Notes: generated by a model from the letters alone, not told the origin. Positions 1-9,135 are shown, counted from the first letter of the stretch. The stretch is 64,000 nucleotides of DNA from Haliea sp963974125 (GCA_963974125.1 CAXBCH010000012.1:34695-98694), one strand, 5' to 3'. Made by a program: numbers and translations.

Positions 1-240
1 CGTCCCCGGCACCAGCCAGATACCGTGTTGCGCGGCCAGGCTGCAATACTGGGCCTCTATGTCGGAGGGCAGGGGCTGGGCGTGCCGTGTTTCCGGCCCC
101 AGGGTCGCCAGCTCTCCGACCACCACCATCTGTACCCAGGGGAAGCGGGCCATGACCCTGTGTATCTCGGCATTGATACGGTAAAGATTGTCCTGGTTGG
201 TCAGTTCCAGCTGCAAACCGGCGATCGCGAAGCGGGCCAT
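1..240 (-). CDS. Carbon-nitrogen hydrolase (nitrilase) family protein, N-terminal part
   Basis: The minus strand from 240 is open to the window edge (80 codons) and starts MARFAIAGLQLELTNQDN. The early beta-strand pattern (AIAGLQLEL, then VQMVVVGELATLGPE) and the WLVPGT segment match the N-terminal third of the nitrilase superfamily, which hydrolyses nitriles, amides or carbamoylated amines with a Glu-Lys-Cys triad. An AGGAG sits 7 nt before the ATG. The Glu of the triad is probably in VGELATLGPE; Lys and Cys lie beyond the window. The substrate cannot be inferred. It follows the MocR gene in the same direction after a 119-nt gap. Confidence 0.72.
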   Translation of the reverse strand, partial: MARFAIAGLQLELTNQDNLYRINAEIHRVMARFPWVQMVVVGELATLGPETRHAQPLPSDIEAQYCSLAAQHGIWLVPGT

Positions 241-359
241 CAACATCTCCTGCGGCAATGTGCTACTGCCGGGGCGACAAAGCCTCGACACTGGTTGGCA
301 GGGTAGCGATGGCCGGCGGGCCGGGTTAGCGCCAGATCGGCGCCGTGGATGAGTCCAGA

Positions 360-2165
360 TCAGGGTTCCGGCGGAGGCCACTGGATATAGGCGGCATCCA
401 CCAGTTGCCGCTCGCGGTCAAACCACTTGATCTGGTTGCCGTCAATGACGACGTACAGCGCCAGGGTTTTGCCGTAGGACCACTGCTCCCAGCGCCGCAA
501 CCAGAGCTCGCCCTCGACCCACCACTCGCCGCGGTCGCAGTCTTCAGCGGCGTAGCCCGCCTGCCCTGTCATGGTGCCATCCGGATGCAGGCGGATCCTG
601 GCCGGGTCACCATAGACCGTGGTGAAGTGCAATTCCGCGCCGGCCAGCCGGCTGCGCAGCAGGGCTCCACCGACACGCTCGCCCCGGGCATCATCCAGGG
701 TTTCAGTGTGGGTCGCCGAAAGATCGCGAATGACGGCGGCCAACTCGGCCACGCCGCCGCGGATCTGGCTCTCGTCCAGGCTGGTCAGGCCGAGACGAAA
801 GCAGTTCTCCGGGTGAATGGAGTCCTGATAATAGTGCCCGACCGGCTCCAGCAGGACCCCGCGGCGACCGGCCTCGCGCGCCAGCACCCGGGCATCCAGC
901 CAATCGGGCCCGTTCACCCACAAGGCGGTACCGCCCTGGCTGGGCGCCGTCACCACCAGATTCGGCAGATAGTGATTGAGCGCGTCCCGCAGTGCCAGCC
1001 AGCGCGTGCGGAATGCCGCGTCCAGGCGCCGGTGGAAACTGTCGTAGTGCCCCAGGGACAGGAAATAGGCCATGGCGCGCTGGTTGTTCCGCGGGGGAAT
1101 GCCGAACAGCGTGCGACGCAACTGCCGCGCCGCCTGCACCACCTCGGCAGGTGCCACGATAAAGGCCAGTTGCAGGCTGCCGGCCAGTACCTGGGCAAGG
1201 GAGGACAGGTATATCACCCGGCCACCGCTATCCATGCTCAGCAGCGCCGGGTGCGGCTGCCCCAGGAAGTTGGTCTCTGCCGCATGCTCGTCCTCGATCA
1301 CCAGGGCGTCCAGTTCCGCGGCGCGCGCAAGCAGTAGCTGGCGCCGTGACATGCTCATGGTGATACCGGTCGGCAGCTGGTGACTGGGCATGACCACCAA
1401 CAGTCGGTGCCGGCCCGACGCCGGCGGGACCATGCCCTCCTCGTCGATCGAACGCGAGTCGAGGCGCGCGCCCCGCTCCCGCAGCAGGGTGCGCCACTCG
1501 GGTGATCCGGGGTCTTCGATCGCCACGGCATCGCCCCGTCCAGCCAGCAGCTGCGCCAGCAGTGCTCGGGCGGCATCAATGCCTGGCATGACGATGATCT
1601 GCTCGTCCGCCACCTGGATCCCCCGGGCCGGCAGCAGCTGGGTGCGAATAGCCTCCAGCAACAGCGGATCGTCGGCGTCGCCGCGATAACGGCTCCAGGC
1701 GCTGACCTCCCCCACCCCCAGCGCCAGGCGACTGGCCTCGCGCCACTCATGCACCGGAAACAGCGCCTGGTCGTAGTAGCCATCGATAAAGGGGAAGGGA
1801 TAGCGTTGCCAGTCGGGCGGTGCCTGGAACGCCTTGCGCTCCGGCACCCGGTGCAGGCGTCTTCCCCAGTCGATGGTACTGTCATTGCCATCCTGATGGC
1901 CGGGCTGATAGCCGACCCGCCGGGCCAGCACCTCCTCATTGACGTAGATGCCGCTGCGCTCGCGGGTCAGCAGATAACCCTCGTCCATCAGTTGCTGGTA
2001 GGCCAGGACCACAGTATTGCGCGCCACACCCAGCTGGGCCGCCAGTTTGCGGGACGAGGGCAGGCGCCGGCCGGGCACCAGGCTGCCCACCATGATCGCT
2101 TCCACGATTTTCTGGCGCAGCTGGCTTTGCAGGCTGAGTGGGCTGTCCGGGTCCAGGTAGAACAT
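360..2165 (-). CDS. MocR-like GntR regulator with aminotransferase-like domain lacking the PLP lysine, plus C-terminal extension
   Basis: 601 aa. Residues 1-78 form a GntR winged helix (QLRQKIVEAI...GRRLPSSRKLAAQLGVARNTV). Residues 110-480 resemble a fold-type I aminotransferase, with PSHQLPTGITMS and the C-terminal FRLGLTSL arginine segment. In MocR proteins such as GabR the PLP lysine lies in a YLG-(S/T)-FSK segment; here it reads YLSSLAQ, with Gln325 at the lysine position. The pyridine-binding Asp is retained (Asp292, in VIEDEH), but the nearby Tyr is His. Residues ~500-601 are an extra domain (HFTTVYGDPARIRL ... GEWWVEGELWLRRW) absent from ordinary ~470-aa MocR proteins; I do not recognise it. 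It probably binds DNA but not PLP covalently. The target is unknown; the adjacent nitrilase gene is a candidate. Confidence 0.8.
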   Translation of the reverse strand: MFYLDPDSPLSLQSQLRQKIVEAIMVGSLVPGRRLPSSRKLAAQLGVARNTVVLAYQQLMDEGYLLTRERSGIYVNEEVLARRVGYQPGHQDGNDSTIDWGRRLHRVPERKAFQAPPDWQRYPFPFIDGYYDQALFPVHEWREASRLALGVGEVSAWSRYRGDADDPLLLEAIRTQLLPARGIQVADEQIIVMPGIDAARALLAQLLAGRGDAVAIEDPGSPEWRTLLRERGARLDSRSIDEEGMVPPASGRHRLLVVMPSHQLPTGITMSMSRRQLLLARAAELDALVIEDEHAAETNFLGQPHPALLSMDSGGRVIYLSSLAQVLAGSLQLAFIVAPAEVVQAARQLRRTLFGIPPRNNQRAMAYFLSLGHYDSFHRRLDAAFRTRWLALRDALNHYLPNLVVTAPSQGGTALWVNGPDWLDARVLAREAGRRGVLLEPVGHYYQDSIHPENCFRLGLTSLDESQIRGGVAELAAVIRDLSATHTETLDDARGERVGGALLRSRLAGAELHFTTVYGDPARIRLHPDGTMTGQAGYAAEDCDRGEWWVEGELWLRRWEQWSYGKTLALYVVIDGNQIKWFDRERQLVDAAYIQWPPPEP

Positions 2166-2184
2166 GGGCCTCTACGGGCGAGGG

Positions 2185-2784
2185 TCAGCCCTCGCCGCTG
2201 ATCTCGCTGAGGATAAGATCCAGCTGGTCCATCATCTCATCGACATCATCGGCGTTGAGCAGCGCGTATTTCAGCGACTCATCCAGCGGCAGCAGCTGGG
2301 CCAGGGTGTAGCCAACCTGCCAGGCATCCTCGAAATCGATATCAAGGCCCATCCGGCGCACGTGAGGGTGTTGCCCCAGGTTTTCCAGAATTTCCCGCAG
2401 CGGCGACCATTCTTCATCCAGAGCCGCGGCTTCAGGCATGGCTTCCAGGGCCACATCGCCCACTACCAGGCCGTTTTTGGCCACCCGGGTGTCACTCAGG
2501 CGAAAACGCTCCCGACCCTGGATGGTGACACCCAGCAGGCCGTTGGGCAGCTGGTCGAAATCAACGATGCGGGCCACGGTGCCGGTATCACCCAGCTGTT
2601 GCTGGCCCGGTCCGGGCGCGACTTCCTCGCCACGTCGCAGCCACACCACCCCGAAGCCGGAACTGGACTTCATGCAGTCGCGGATGAGATCCAGGTAGCG
2701 CTGTTCGAAGATCTGCAGGGGCATGCGGCCATAGGGCAGCAGCACGGCAGAGAGCGGGAACAGGGGCATTTCTGTGGTCGGCAT
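2185..2784 (-). CDS. LON substrate-binding-domain protein
   Basis: About 199 aa, containing only the N-terminal (PUA-like) domain of Lon: MPLFPLSAVLLPYGRMPLQIFEQRY, then LGDTGTVARI and GLLGVTIQGRERFRL. There is no AAA+ or protease domain. Stand-alone LON-domain proteins are common in proteobacteria; their role is unproven (substrate or protein binding is assumed). An in-frame ATG lies 6 nt further upstream at 2790, but it directly abuts the AGGAG, so the second ATG with 6-nt spacing is preferred. It follows the YkgJ-like gene by about 13 nt and is probably cotranscribed with it. Confidence 0.82.
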   Translation of the reverse strand: MPTTEMPLFPLSAVLLPYGRMPLQIFEQRYLDLIRDCMKSSSGFGVVWLRRGEEVAPGPGQQQLGDTGTVARIVDFDQLPNGLLGVTIQGRERFRLSDTRVAKNGLVVGDVALEAMPEAAALDEEWSPLREILENLGQHPHVRRMGLDIDFEDAWQVGYTLAQLLPLDESLKYALLNADDVDEMMDQLDLILSEISGEG

Positions 2785-2797
2785 GGGCATCTCCTGT

Positions 2798-3055
2798 TCA
2801 ATCCGGGCGGCTGAGTATCTCCAGCTGCTGCAGGTTCACCAGAGCGGTCTCGCGATCGTCTCCACAAACAGCATACTCGGCCTGGAAATCGTTGCACACC
2901 GCCGGTCTGCGGATATCTCCGAAAAGTCCGCAGAGGCGGTCTCCGGTCAGGTGGATGCAGGTGACACCGGCGGGCTTGCCCTGCGGCATGCCATGGAACG
3001 CCGTGGAAATGGACGGCGCCACACAGCAGGCGCCACAGCCGGCCCGGCACTCCAC
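2798..3055 (-). CDS. YkgJ-family cysteine cluster (zinc/iron-chelating) protein
   Basis: 85 aa with the CRAGCGACC cluster (CxxxCxxCC) near the N-terminus and further cysteines in CIHL, CGLFGD, AVCNDF and AVCGD, typical of the small YkgJ/UPF0153 metal-chelating family. The GTG start overlaps the TAG stop of the upstream RND gene by one base (TAGTG), with a GGGGCAGG ribosome site inside that gene, so translation is probably coupled. The biochemical role is unknown; relatives are thought to bind Zn or Fe-S. Confidence 0.8.
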   Translation of the reverse strand: MECRAGCGACCVAPSISTAFHGMPQGKPAGVTCIHLTGDRLCGLFGDIRRPAVCNDFQAEYAVCGDDRETALVNLQQLEILSRPD

Positions 3056-5670
3056 TAGCCCTGCCCCTCTGCTGCCGGCTCGCCCTCGGGGCCCAGCGGC
3101 CGCAGTACCAGAATCAGCTTGGGCAGCAGCAGCAGGGCACCAATCACGGCCGCGATCATTGCCAGCACGGTCAACAGGCCAAAATAAATACTGGGGTTGA
3201 AGTTGGATACGGTCAGGGTGGAGAAACCAATCACCACCGTCACCGTGGTGTAGTACATCGCCCTGCCGATACTGTTGTGGCACCGGTGCATTGTCGCCAG
3301 ATAATTGCGGTCCTCGGGGAACTCGCGCATGAACCGGTGCACATAGTGGATACAATCATCCACACCGATCCCGACCACGATCGCGGCGATGGTGATGGTC
3401 ATGATGTCCAGCGGAATACCGGCCAGGCCCATGACGCCAAGCACCAGTCCCGCGGCGACGATATTCGGGGCCAGGGCAATAAACGCCAGGGACAGGGAAC
3501 GAAACAGCAGCATGAACATGGCGAGGATGGCCACGAATACCACTCCCAGGGTCAGGATCTGGGACTGGAACAGGCTCTGCAGCACGTTGTTGTAGAGCAC
3601 CAGCATACCGGTAAACTGCAACTGCTCCGGCTCCAGGCCGGTCACGTCAAGCAACTCGCTGTGCAGCCGCTGCAAAAACGCGTTGCGACGCAACTGTTCA
3701 CTGGTTTCCATCACCCTGACACTGATGCGCGCCTGCTCCTTGCCCTCGGAGAAGTAGGGCTCCACCATCAGCTCGGCGACATCCTGCGGCAGGCTCTTCT
3801 GTACCAGCGCCAGCTCCACGCTGCCGATATCGTCGCCCAGCAGGTCCTTGACCACTGCGAAAGTGGTGGACAGGGACAGCACCTTGCCGGTCTCCTCCTG
3901 CTGGTCTACGTGCCGGTGCGCGCGATCGAGGATACGCATGCCCTCGAGGCTGAACCAGAAGCTGGGGGTAAAGCTGTCCTCGCCGGTGCTGAAGCTGTCG
4001 AAATCCTCGCCAAATTCGTCGTCCCAGTCGTCAGCGGCAACGCCCTCGTCGCCATCGAAGTCCTCGGCCTCTGCCAGGAAAGGATCATCCGCTGCCGGCG
4101 CCTCGGCCGCAGCATCGAGGTTCTCCAGGCCCGGCAGCGGCACATCGCCGTCCGGTGCCGAGAGGATAATATCCAGCGGAATGGTGCCGCCAAGGCGCGA
4201 GTCCAGCAGCTCCATGCCCTGATAGATTTCAGTGCTGTCCTTGAAATAGTCGATAAAACGGTTCTCGACCTGCAGGCGCGAGATGCCCAGGGCGGTGAGG
4301 CCGAGAATGATCGCGGTGACCACCAGGATGGTGGTGCCGAAATGTTCCGTGGCCCGGGCAAAATGGACGGTCAGGGGCTGATGTTCCTTCTTGTACACGA
4401 ACGGACGCCCCTGCGGCCAGACCTCGGTCAGACAGGGCACCAGCACGAAGGCCAGCACCAGGGCGACGACGATGCCCACGGTCATCATCCAGCCAAAATC
4501 GATGACCGGCTGGATCCCCGACACCACCAGCGACATGAAGGCGACAATCGTCGTGATCCCGGTATAGATACAGGGCACCGCCATCAGCGCCACCGTCTGC
4601 AGGACGCGATCGTGCACACTCCAGTCGGGGTGCAGTGCATGCAGTTCGCGGTAGCGCACCACAAGGTGGATGGCAATGGCGAGGCTGATGATGAGCAGCA
4701 CCGCGACGAAGTTGGAGGAAATGACCGTCATCCGCCAGTCCAGGAACGCGAGCAGCCCCAGCATGACCGTAGAGGTGGCTATGCAGGTGGCCAGCGGGAT
4801 CACGGTCCAGCGTACGCGACGGAAAATGATCCCCAGCACCACCAGCATGACCCCGAGGATGGCGCTGCCGAACAGCACCAGGTCACTGCGGACAAAACTC
4901 ACCATGTCGGCGGTGATCATCGGCACGCCGCCGACAAAAATTCTGGCGTGGCTGCGGTAGTCATCCGCAATCTCGCGCACGGATTGCACCAGCGCGCTTT
5001 GCGCCTCCAGTGCCTGCGCCGTGTGGGCCTTGAAGGCAAGGATTACCTCCTCCAGCCTTTCCGCCTCGGCGCTGGTCAGGGTTCCCTCGTCATCTTTCGC
5101 CCGCAGCCGGTCGCGCTCCTGCAGGAGCTCAAAGTAGCGCTCATCCCGCTGCAGGTTGACCTGCACGGCCGTGAGCTCACCGTCGCTGCTGACCAGCAGC
5201 TCGGCATAGATGGGGCTGGTGGTGAATTCCTGTAGCGCCAGGTCGCGGTCGATGCCGGGGTCACCGAGACTCGGCAGCGGCTCGCCGGAGGTAATCTCGG
5301 ACAGGCTGACTGGCGGGCTTTCCAGTAGCGGCACATCCCACACCGTGACTACCGAGGACACTCCGGGCAGCTCGCGCAATTCATCCGCCATCCGCCGCAG
5401 TGGCAGCAGGGACTCGTCGCTGAACAGCGGCGCCTGCGGTTGCCAGGTGAGCAGCAGGAAATCCTCGGCGCCGTACTCCTCGGATACTTCACGATAAAAA
5501 TCCAGCGCCGGGTCACCCTGCAGCATCAGCGAATCGGCGGAAGCGTCGAGCTTGAGCTTGCCCAGCTGGCTGGCACTGGCGATCAACAGCAGCGCCACCA
5601 GTGCCAGCGAGACCAAGGGGCGCCGCAGCACCAGGGCGTCATAGGCAGTGAGCAGGGGATGTGAAACCAT
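3055..5670 (-). CDS. RND superfamily (MMPL) exporter with sterol-sensing-type repeats
   Basis: 871 aa inner-membrane protein. It has an N-terminal membrane segment (LVSLALVALLLIASASQL), a large periplasmic loop, a five-to-six helix block, a second periplasmic loop and a second helix block carrying VGIGVDDCIHYVHRF, the conserved acidic motif of the RND/MMPL proton relay. These proteins export lipids or hydrophobic compounds using the proton gradient; the substrate is unknown. Residues ~513-566 in the second loop are very acidic (DDPFLAEAEDFDGDEG, DDWDDEFGEDFDSF), which is unusual. The ATG overlaps the TGA of mpl (TGATG), and the gene is coupled downstream to the YkgJ-like gene. Confidence 0.88.
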   Translation of the reverse strand: MVSHPLLTAYDALVLRRPLVSLALVALLLIASASQLGKLKLDASADSLMLQGDPALDFYREVSEEYGAEDFLLLTWQPQAPLFSDESLLPLRRMADELRELPGVSSVVTVWDVPLLESPPVSLSEITSGEPLPSLGDPGIDRDLALQEFTTSPIYAELLVSSDGELTAVQVNLQRDERYFELLQERDRLRAKDDEGTLTSAEAERLEEVILAFKAHTAQALEAQSALVQSVREIADDYRSHARIFVGGVPMITADMVSFVRSDLVLFGSAILGVMLVVLGIIFRRVRWTVIPLATCIATSTVMLGLLAFLDWRMTVISSNFVAVLLIISLAIAIHLVVRYRELHALHPDWSVHDRVLQTVALMAVPCIYTGITTIVAFMSLVVSGIQPVIDFGWMMTVGIVVALVLAFVLVPCLTEVWPQGRPFVYKKEHQPLTVHFARATEHFGTTILVVTAIILGLTALGISRLQVENRFIDYFKDSTEIYQGMELLDSRLGGTIPLDIILSAPDGDVPLPGLENLDAAAEAPAADDPFLAEAEDFDGDEGVAADDWDDEFGEDFDSFSTGEDSFTPSFWFSLEGMRILDRAHRHVDQQEETGKVLSLSTTFAVVKDLLGDDIGSVELALVQKSLPQDVAELMVEPYFSEGKEQARISVRVMETSEQLRRNAFLQRLHSELLDVTGLEPEQLQFTGMLVLYNNVLQSLFQSQILTLGVVFVAILAMFMLLFRSLSLAFIALAPNIVAAGLVLGVMGLAGIPLDIMTITIAAIVVGIGVDDCIHYVHRFMREFPEDRNYLATMHRCHNSIGRAMYYTTVTVVIGFSTLTVSNFNPSIYFGLLTVLAMIAAVIGALLLLPKLILVLRPLGPEGEPAAEGQG

Positions 5671-7043
5671 CAGGAATTCGCCGCTTTCAGTTCGTCGAGC
5701 AGGATCTGGTGAATGCCACCGAAACCCCCGTTGCTCATGATGACGACCCGGTCACCGGGTCGCGCCTGTTGTGTAACCTGCCGTGCCAGCTGCCTGACAT
5801 CGGTGCTGAGACTCGCCGGTACCGGACTGCCGGCGATGACCGCATCCAGTGACCAGTGCATGCCCGCGGGCTGGAACCAGTACACCTGGTCGGCCTCACG
5901 GGTGCTCGCGGCCAGTCGCGCCTTGTGTTCACCCATACGCATGGTATTGGAACGCGGCTCAATCAACGCGATCACCCGTCCCTCGGCGCTGCTGGCGCGC
6001 AGGCCCTGCAGGGTCGTGGCGATAGCCGTGGGGTGGTGGGCAAAATCGTCGTACACCGTTACCCCACCGATCTGCCCCAGCAGTTCCAAACGGCGCTTGA
6101 CGCCGCGGAATGCGCGCACCGCCGCGACCGCGTGTTGCAGCGGCACACCCACATGGTGGGCGGCCGCGATTGCAGCCAGGGCGTTCTCGGCATTGTGCCG
6201 GCCGAGGAAAGCCCAGTCGACCTCGCGCCTGTCACCATCCGGCGCGGTCACCGTGAAACTGGCAGCGTCGTCCCGCAGCAGTTCTCCCGCCCAGTCCGCC
6301 GCCCCGTCAACCGCAAAGGTCTGCAGCGGCGTCCAGCAACCCATGGCCAGGACCTCGTCAATCGCCGCAACGCCCCGCGGGTGTACCACCAACCCCTCTC
6401 CCGGGACACAGCGCAGGAGATGGTGGAACTGGCGCTGGATCGCGGCCAGGTCGGGGAAAATATCCGCGTGATCGAACTCCAGGTTGTTGATGACCACCGT
6501 GCGCGGCCGGTAGTGGACAAACTTGGAGCGCTTGTCGAAAAAGGCGGTGTCGTACTCGTCCGCCTCCACCACAAAGAAGTCGCTGCCCCCGCGGCGGGCC
6601 GAGAGCCCGAAATTGGCCGGCACGCCGCCGATGAGGAAGCCCGGGGCCATGCCCGCATACTCCAGGATCCACGCCAGCAGACTGCTGGCAGTGGTCTTGC
6701 CATGGGTACCGGCAACCGCCAGCACCCACTTGTCCCGCAGCACGTTCTCCGCCAGCCACTGCGGGCCCGAGATATAGTCAAGGCCGGCATTGAGCATGTA
6801 CTCCACTGCCGGATTGCCGCGGGTCATGGCATTGCCCACCACCACGACGTCCGGCGCGGGCTGCAGGTGCTCGGGGGCATAGCCCTCGGCCAGGACAATA
6901 CCCGCTGCCTCCAGCTGGGTACTCATGGGTGGATAGACATTGGCATCGGAGCCGGTGACCCGGTAGCCGAGCTCTCGGGCCAACAGGGCGACACCCCCCA
7001 TGAAGGTGCCGCAAATGCCGAGGATATGTATGTGCCCTTTCAA
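5670..7043 (-). CDS. mpl: UDP-N-acetylmuramate:L-alanyl-gamma-D-glutamyl-meso-diaminopimelate ligase
   Basis: 457 aa, the usual length for Mpl. This cytoplasmic peptidoglycan-recycling ligase joins recovered murein tripeptide to UDP-MurNAc using ATP. It has the N-terminal Rossmann motif GICGTFMGGVALLARELG, the Mur-ligase P-loop AGTHGKTTASSL, FFVVEADEYDTAFFDKRSKF and the C-terminal FAHHPTAI motif that separates Mpl from MurC. It heads a minus-strand run with the RND exporter and is transcribed divergently from the PPi-PFK gene across a 175-nt gap. Confidence 0.95.
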   Translation of the reverse strand: MKGHIHILGICGTFMGGVALLARELGYRVTGSDANVYPPMSTQLEAAGIVLAEGYAPEHLQPAPDVVVVGNAMTRGNPAVEYMLNAGLDYISGPQWLAENVLRDKWVLAVAGTHGKTTASSLLAWILEYAGMAPGFLIGGVPANFGLSARRGGSDFFVVEADEYDTAFFDKRSKFVHYRPRTVVINNLEFDHADIFPDLAAIQRQFHHLLRCVPGEGLVVHPRGVAAIDEVLAMGCWTPLQTFAVDGAADWAGELLRDDAASFTVTAPDGDRREVDWAFLGRHNAENALAAIAAAHHVGVPLQHAVAAVRAFRGVKRRLELLGQIGGVTVYDDFAHHPTAIATTLQGLRASSAEGRVIALIEPRSNTMRMGEHKARLAASTREADQVYWFQPAGMHWSLDAVIAGSPVPASLSTDVRQLARQVTQQARPGDRVVIMSNGGFGGIHQILLDELKAANS

Positions 7044-7218
7044 GTTCCGCTCCCTTTGGCGAAGGCGGCGAGTTTAGCACGCGGCTCCCGCAACCCGCAG
7101 TAGCGGGCGGTAATACTGCCCATCGCGGTCTACAAGCCCGCCACTTTGGCGTATCATTGCCCGTCAATGAATCGCCAACACGCCCCCGCCAGCGGGCCCG
7201 GCCTGACACGGAATTTCT

Positions 7219-8481
7219 ATGCCAGCCAAAAATGCCTTTTATGCCCAGTCCGGTGGTGTCACCGCTGTCATCAATGCCTCTGCCTGTGGCGTCATCGAGA
7301 CCGCCCGTGCCCACCGCGGCAAGATTGGCAAGGTCTACGCCGGCCGCAACGGCATCATCGGCGCCCTGCGCGAAGACCTGATCGACACCAGCAAGGAAAG
7401 CAAGACGGCAATTCACGGCCTGCTCAGCACCCCGGCCGGCGCCTTCGGCTCCTGTCGCCACAAGCTGAAGGACCCGCGGGAAAACCGGGCCGAGTACGAG
7501 CGCCTGATCGAGGTGTTCAAGGCACACAATATCGGCTACTTTTTCTACAACGGCGGCGGCGACTCCGCCGATACCTGCCTCAAGGTGTCCCGGCTCAGCG
7601 AGTCCATGGGCTACCCGCTGCAGGCGATCCATATCCCCAAGACCATCGACAACGACCTGCCCCTGACCGATACCTGCCCGGGCTTCGGCTCGGTGGCGAA
7701 ATACGTGGCCATCTCCACCCGCGAAGCCGCACTTGACGTGGCTTCCATGTGCGCAACGTCGACCAAGGTGTTCATCCTCGAGGTGATGGGCCGGCACGCG
7801 GGCTGGATCGCCGCGGCTGCGGGGCTGGCCGCCGAGCAGGAGGGGGACGCGCCCCACATCATCCTGTTTCCGGAAGTCGCCTTTGACCGCAAGCGCTTCC
7901 TGGCCCGGGTCCAGCGCACGGTCAAGCGCCACGGTTACTGCGTGATCGTCGCCTCGGAAGGCACCCACGATGCCGACGGGCGCTTTCTCTCCGAATCCGG
8001 CCTCACCGATGCCTTTGGTCACAGCCAGCTCGGCGGACTGGCCCCGACACTGGCCGACATGGTCAAGAGCGAGCTGGGCTACAAATACCACTGGGCGGTG
8101 GCCGACTATCTGCAGCGCTCCGCGCGTCACATCGCCTCCCGGACCGACGTCGACCAGGCCTACGCGGTCGGCAAGGCGGCGGTGGAATTCGCGCTGCAGG
8201 GCAAGAATGCGGTCATGCCCGCGATCCAGCGCGGCAAGGGCAAGCGCTACAGCTGGCATATCGGCGAGGCACCGCTGCAGGATGTGGCCAACCGGGAAAA
8301 GAAAATGCCCCGGGACTTCATCACCCGGGACGGCTTTGCCATTACCGCAAAGGCCCGCGCCTATCTCGCACCGCTGATTGTTGGCGAGGCCTATCCGCAG
8401 TACCGCAACGGCCTGCCCATCTATACGCGGCTGAAACTGGTGGCGGTGCCGCGCAAGCTGAAGACAGCGTTCAAGGTTTGA
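7219..8481 (+). CDS. PPi-dependent 6-phosphofructokinase
   Basis: 420 aa PfkA-superfamily enzyme that interconverts fructose 6-phosphate and fructose 1,6-bisphosphate, probably with pyrophosphate as phosphoryl donor. The evidence is GGGDS (residues 112-116; Asp115 at the position that is Gly in ATP-PFKs) and PKTIDND (140-146; Lys141 where ATP enzymes have Gly, catalytic Asp144). EVMGRHAGWIA follows. Lys plus Asp is the PPi signature in this family, and such enzymes are reversible and non-allosteric. The gene lies directly upstream of inorganic pyrophosphatase, so the neighbourhood handles PPi. Confidence 0.9.
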   Translation: MPAKNAFYAQSGGVTAVINASACGVIETARAHRGKIGKVYAGRNGIIGALREDLIDTSKESKTAIHGLLSTPAGAFGSCRHKLKDPRENRAEYERLIEVFKAHNIGYFFYNGGGDSADTCLKVSRLSESMGYPLQAIHIPKTIDNDLPLTDTCPGFGSVAKYVAISTREAALDVASMCATSTKVFILEVMGRHAGWIAAAAGLAAEQEGDAPHIILFPEVAFDRKRFLARVQRTVKRHGYCVIVASEGTHDADGRFLSESGLTDAFGHSQLGGLAPTLADMVKSELGYKYHWAVADYLQRSARHIASRTDVDQAYAVGKAAVEFALQGKNAVMPAIQRGKGKRYSWHIGEAPLQDVANREKKMPRDFITRDGFAITAKARAYLAPLIVGEAYPQYRNGLPIYTRLKLVAVPRKLKTAFKV

Positions 8482-8498
8482 GCAGAGCCTGCTATACT
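8470..8498 (+). promoter_or_regulatory. Possible sigma-70 promoter for ppa
   Basis: A TTCAAG -35-like box is followed after 17 nt by TATACT at 8493-8498, about 40 nt before the ppa start. The -35 box is weak and overlaps the 3' end of the PPi-PFK gene. It would allow ppa to be transcribed separately from the kinase. Confidence 0.4.
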
Positions 8499-8538
8499 CC
8501 GCACCCCCAAACAGCAACCCTCTATCACAGGAACACCC

Positions 8539-9084
8539 ATGAGCCTGAACCTCGTGCCAGCCGGGAACAACATTCCCGACGAAATCAATGTCATTATCGA
8601 AGTCCCCGCCCACTCTGATCCGGTCAAATACGAAGTGGATCACGTAAGCGGCGCCATCACCGTAGACCGCTTCATGACGGCCGCGATGTTCTACCCCTGC
8701 AACTATGGCTATATCCCCAACACCCTGGCAGATGACGGCGACCCGCTGGATGTTCTGGTGCATACCCCCCATACCGTCATCAGCGGCTGCGTCATTCCCT
8801 GCCGCCCGGTGGGTATCCTGCACATGTCCGATGAGGGTGGCGGCGATGCCAAGCTGATCGCGGTTCCCACCGACAAGCTGAGCAAGGCCTACAAGGACAT
8901 CAAGGAAGCCACTGATCTGCCGCCCCTGCTGATTCAGCAGATCCAGCATTTCTTCGAGCACTACAAGGATCTGGAGCAGGGCAAGTGGGTCAAGATCGAC
9001 GGTTGGGGCCCCGCCGAAGAGGCGCGCAAGGCCATCGTCGACGCCGTGCGCAACTTTGACCAGACATCGATGATCGAACGCTAG
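8539..9084 (+). CDS. ppa: Inorganic pyrophosphatase
   Basis: 181 aa family I soluble PPase that hydrolyses PPi to two phosphates, pulling biosynthetic reactions forward. The family signature is complete: PVKYEVD (Lys, Glu), VDRFM (Arg), YPCNYGYIPNTLADDGDPLDVLV with the metal-binding Asp residues, then GDAKLIAVP and KWVKIDGW. An AGGAA precedes the ATG. It follows the PPi-PFK gene by 57 nt; PPase activity would compete with the kinase for PPi, so relative expression of the two should matter. Confidence 0.96.
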   Translation: MSLNLVPAGNNIPDEINVIIEVPAHSDPVKYEVDHVSGAITVDRFMTAAMFYPCNYGYIPNTLADDGDPLDVLVHTPHTVISGCVIPCRPVGILHMSDEGGGDAKLIAVPTDKLSKAYKDIKEATDLPPLLIQQIQHFFEHYKDLEQGKWVKIDGWGPAEEARKAIVDAVRNFDQTSMIER

Positions 9085-9135
9085 ACACGTCGGGGCCGGC
9101 CGCTGGCCGCGCCCCGCCTCTGCATTCAGCTCCCG

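Noticed and set aside
3277..5235. 652-codon open frame on the plus strand opposite the RND exporter
   Set aside because: Rich in His, Gln, Asp and Gly, as expected for the antisense of a membrane protein gene; no start signal.
6778..8961. 727-codon open frame on the minus strand across mpl, PPi-PFK and ppa
   Set aside because: Antisense to PPi-PFK and ppa and out of frame with mpl, all with complete family motifs; composition of a shadow frame.
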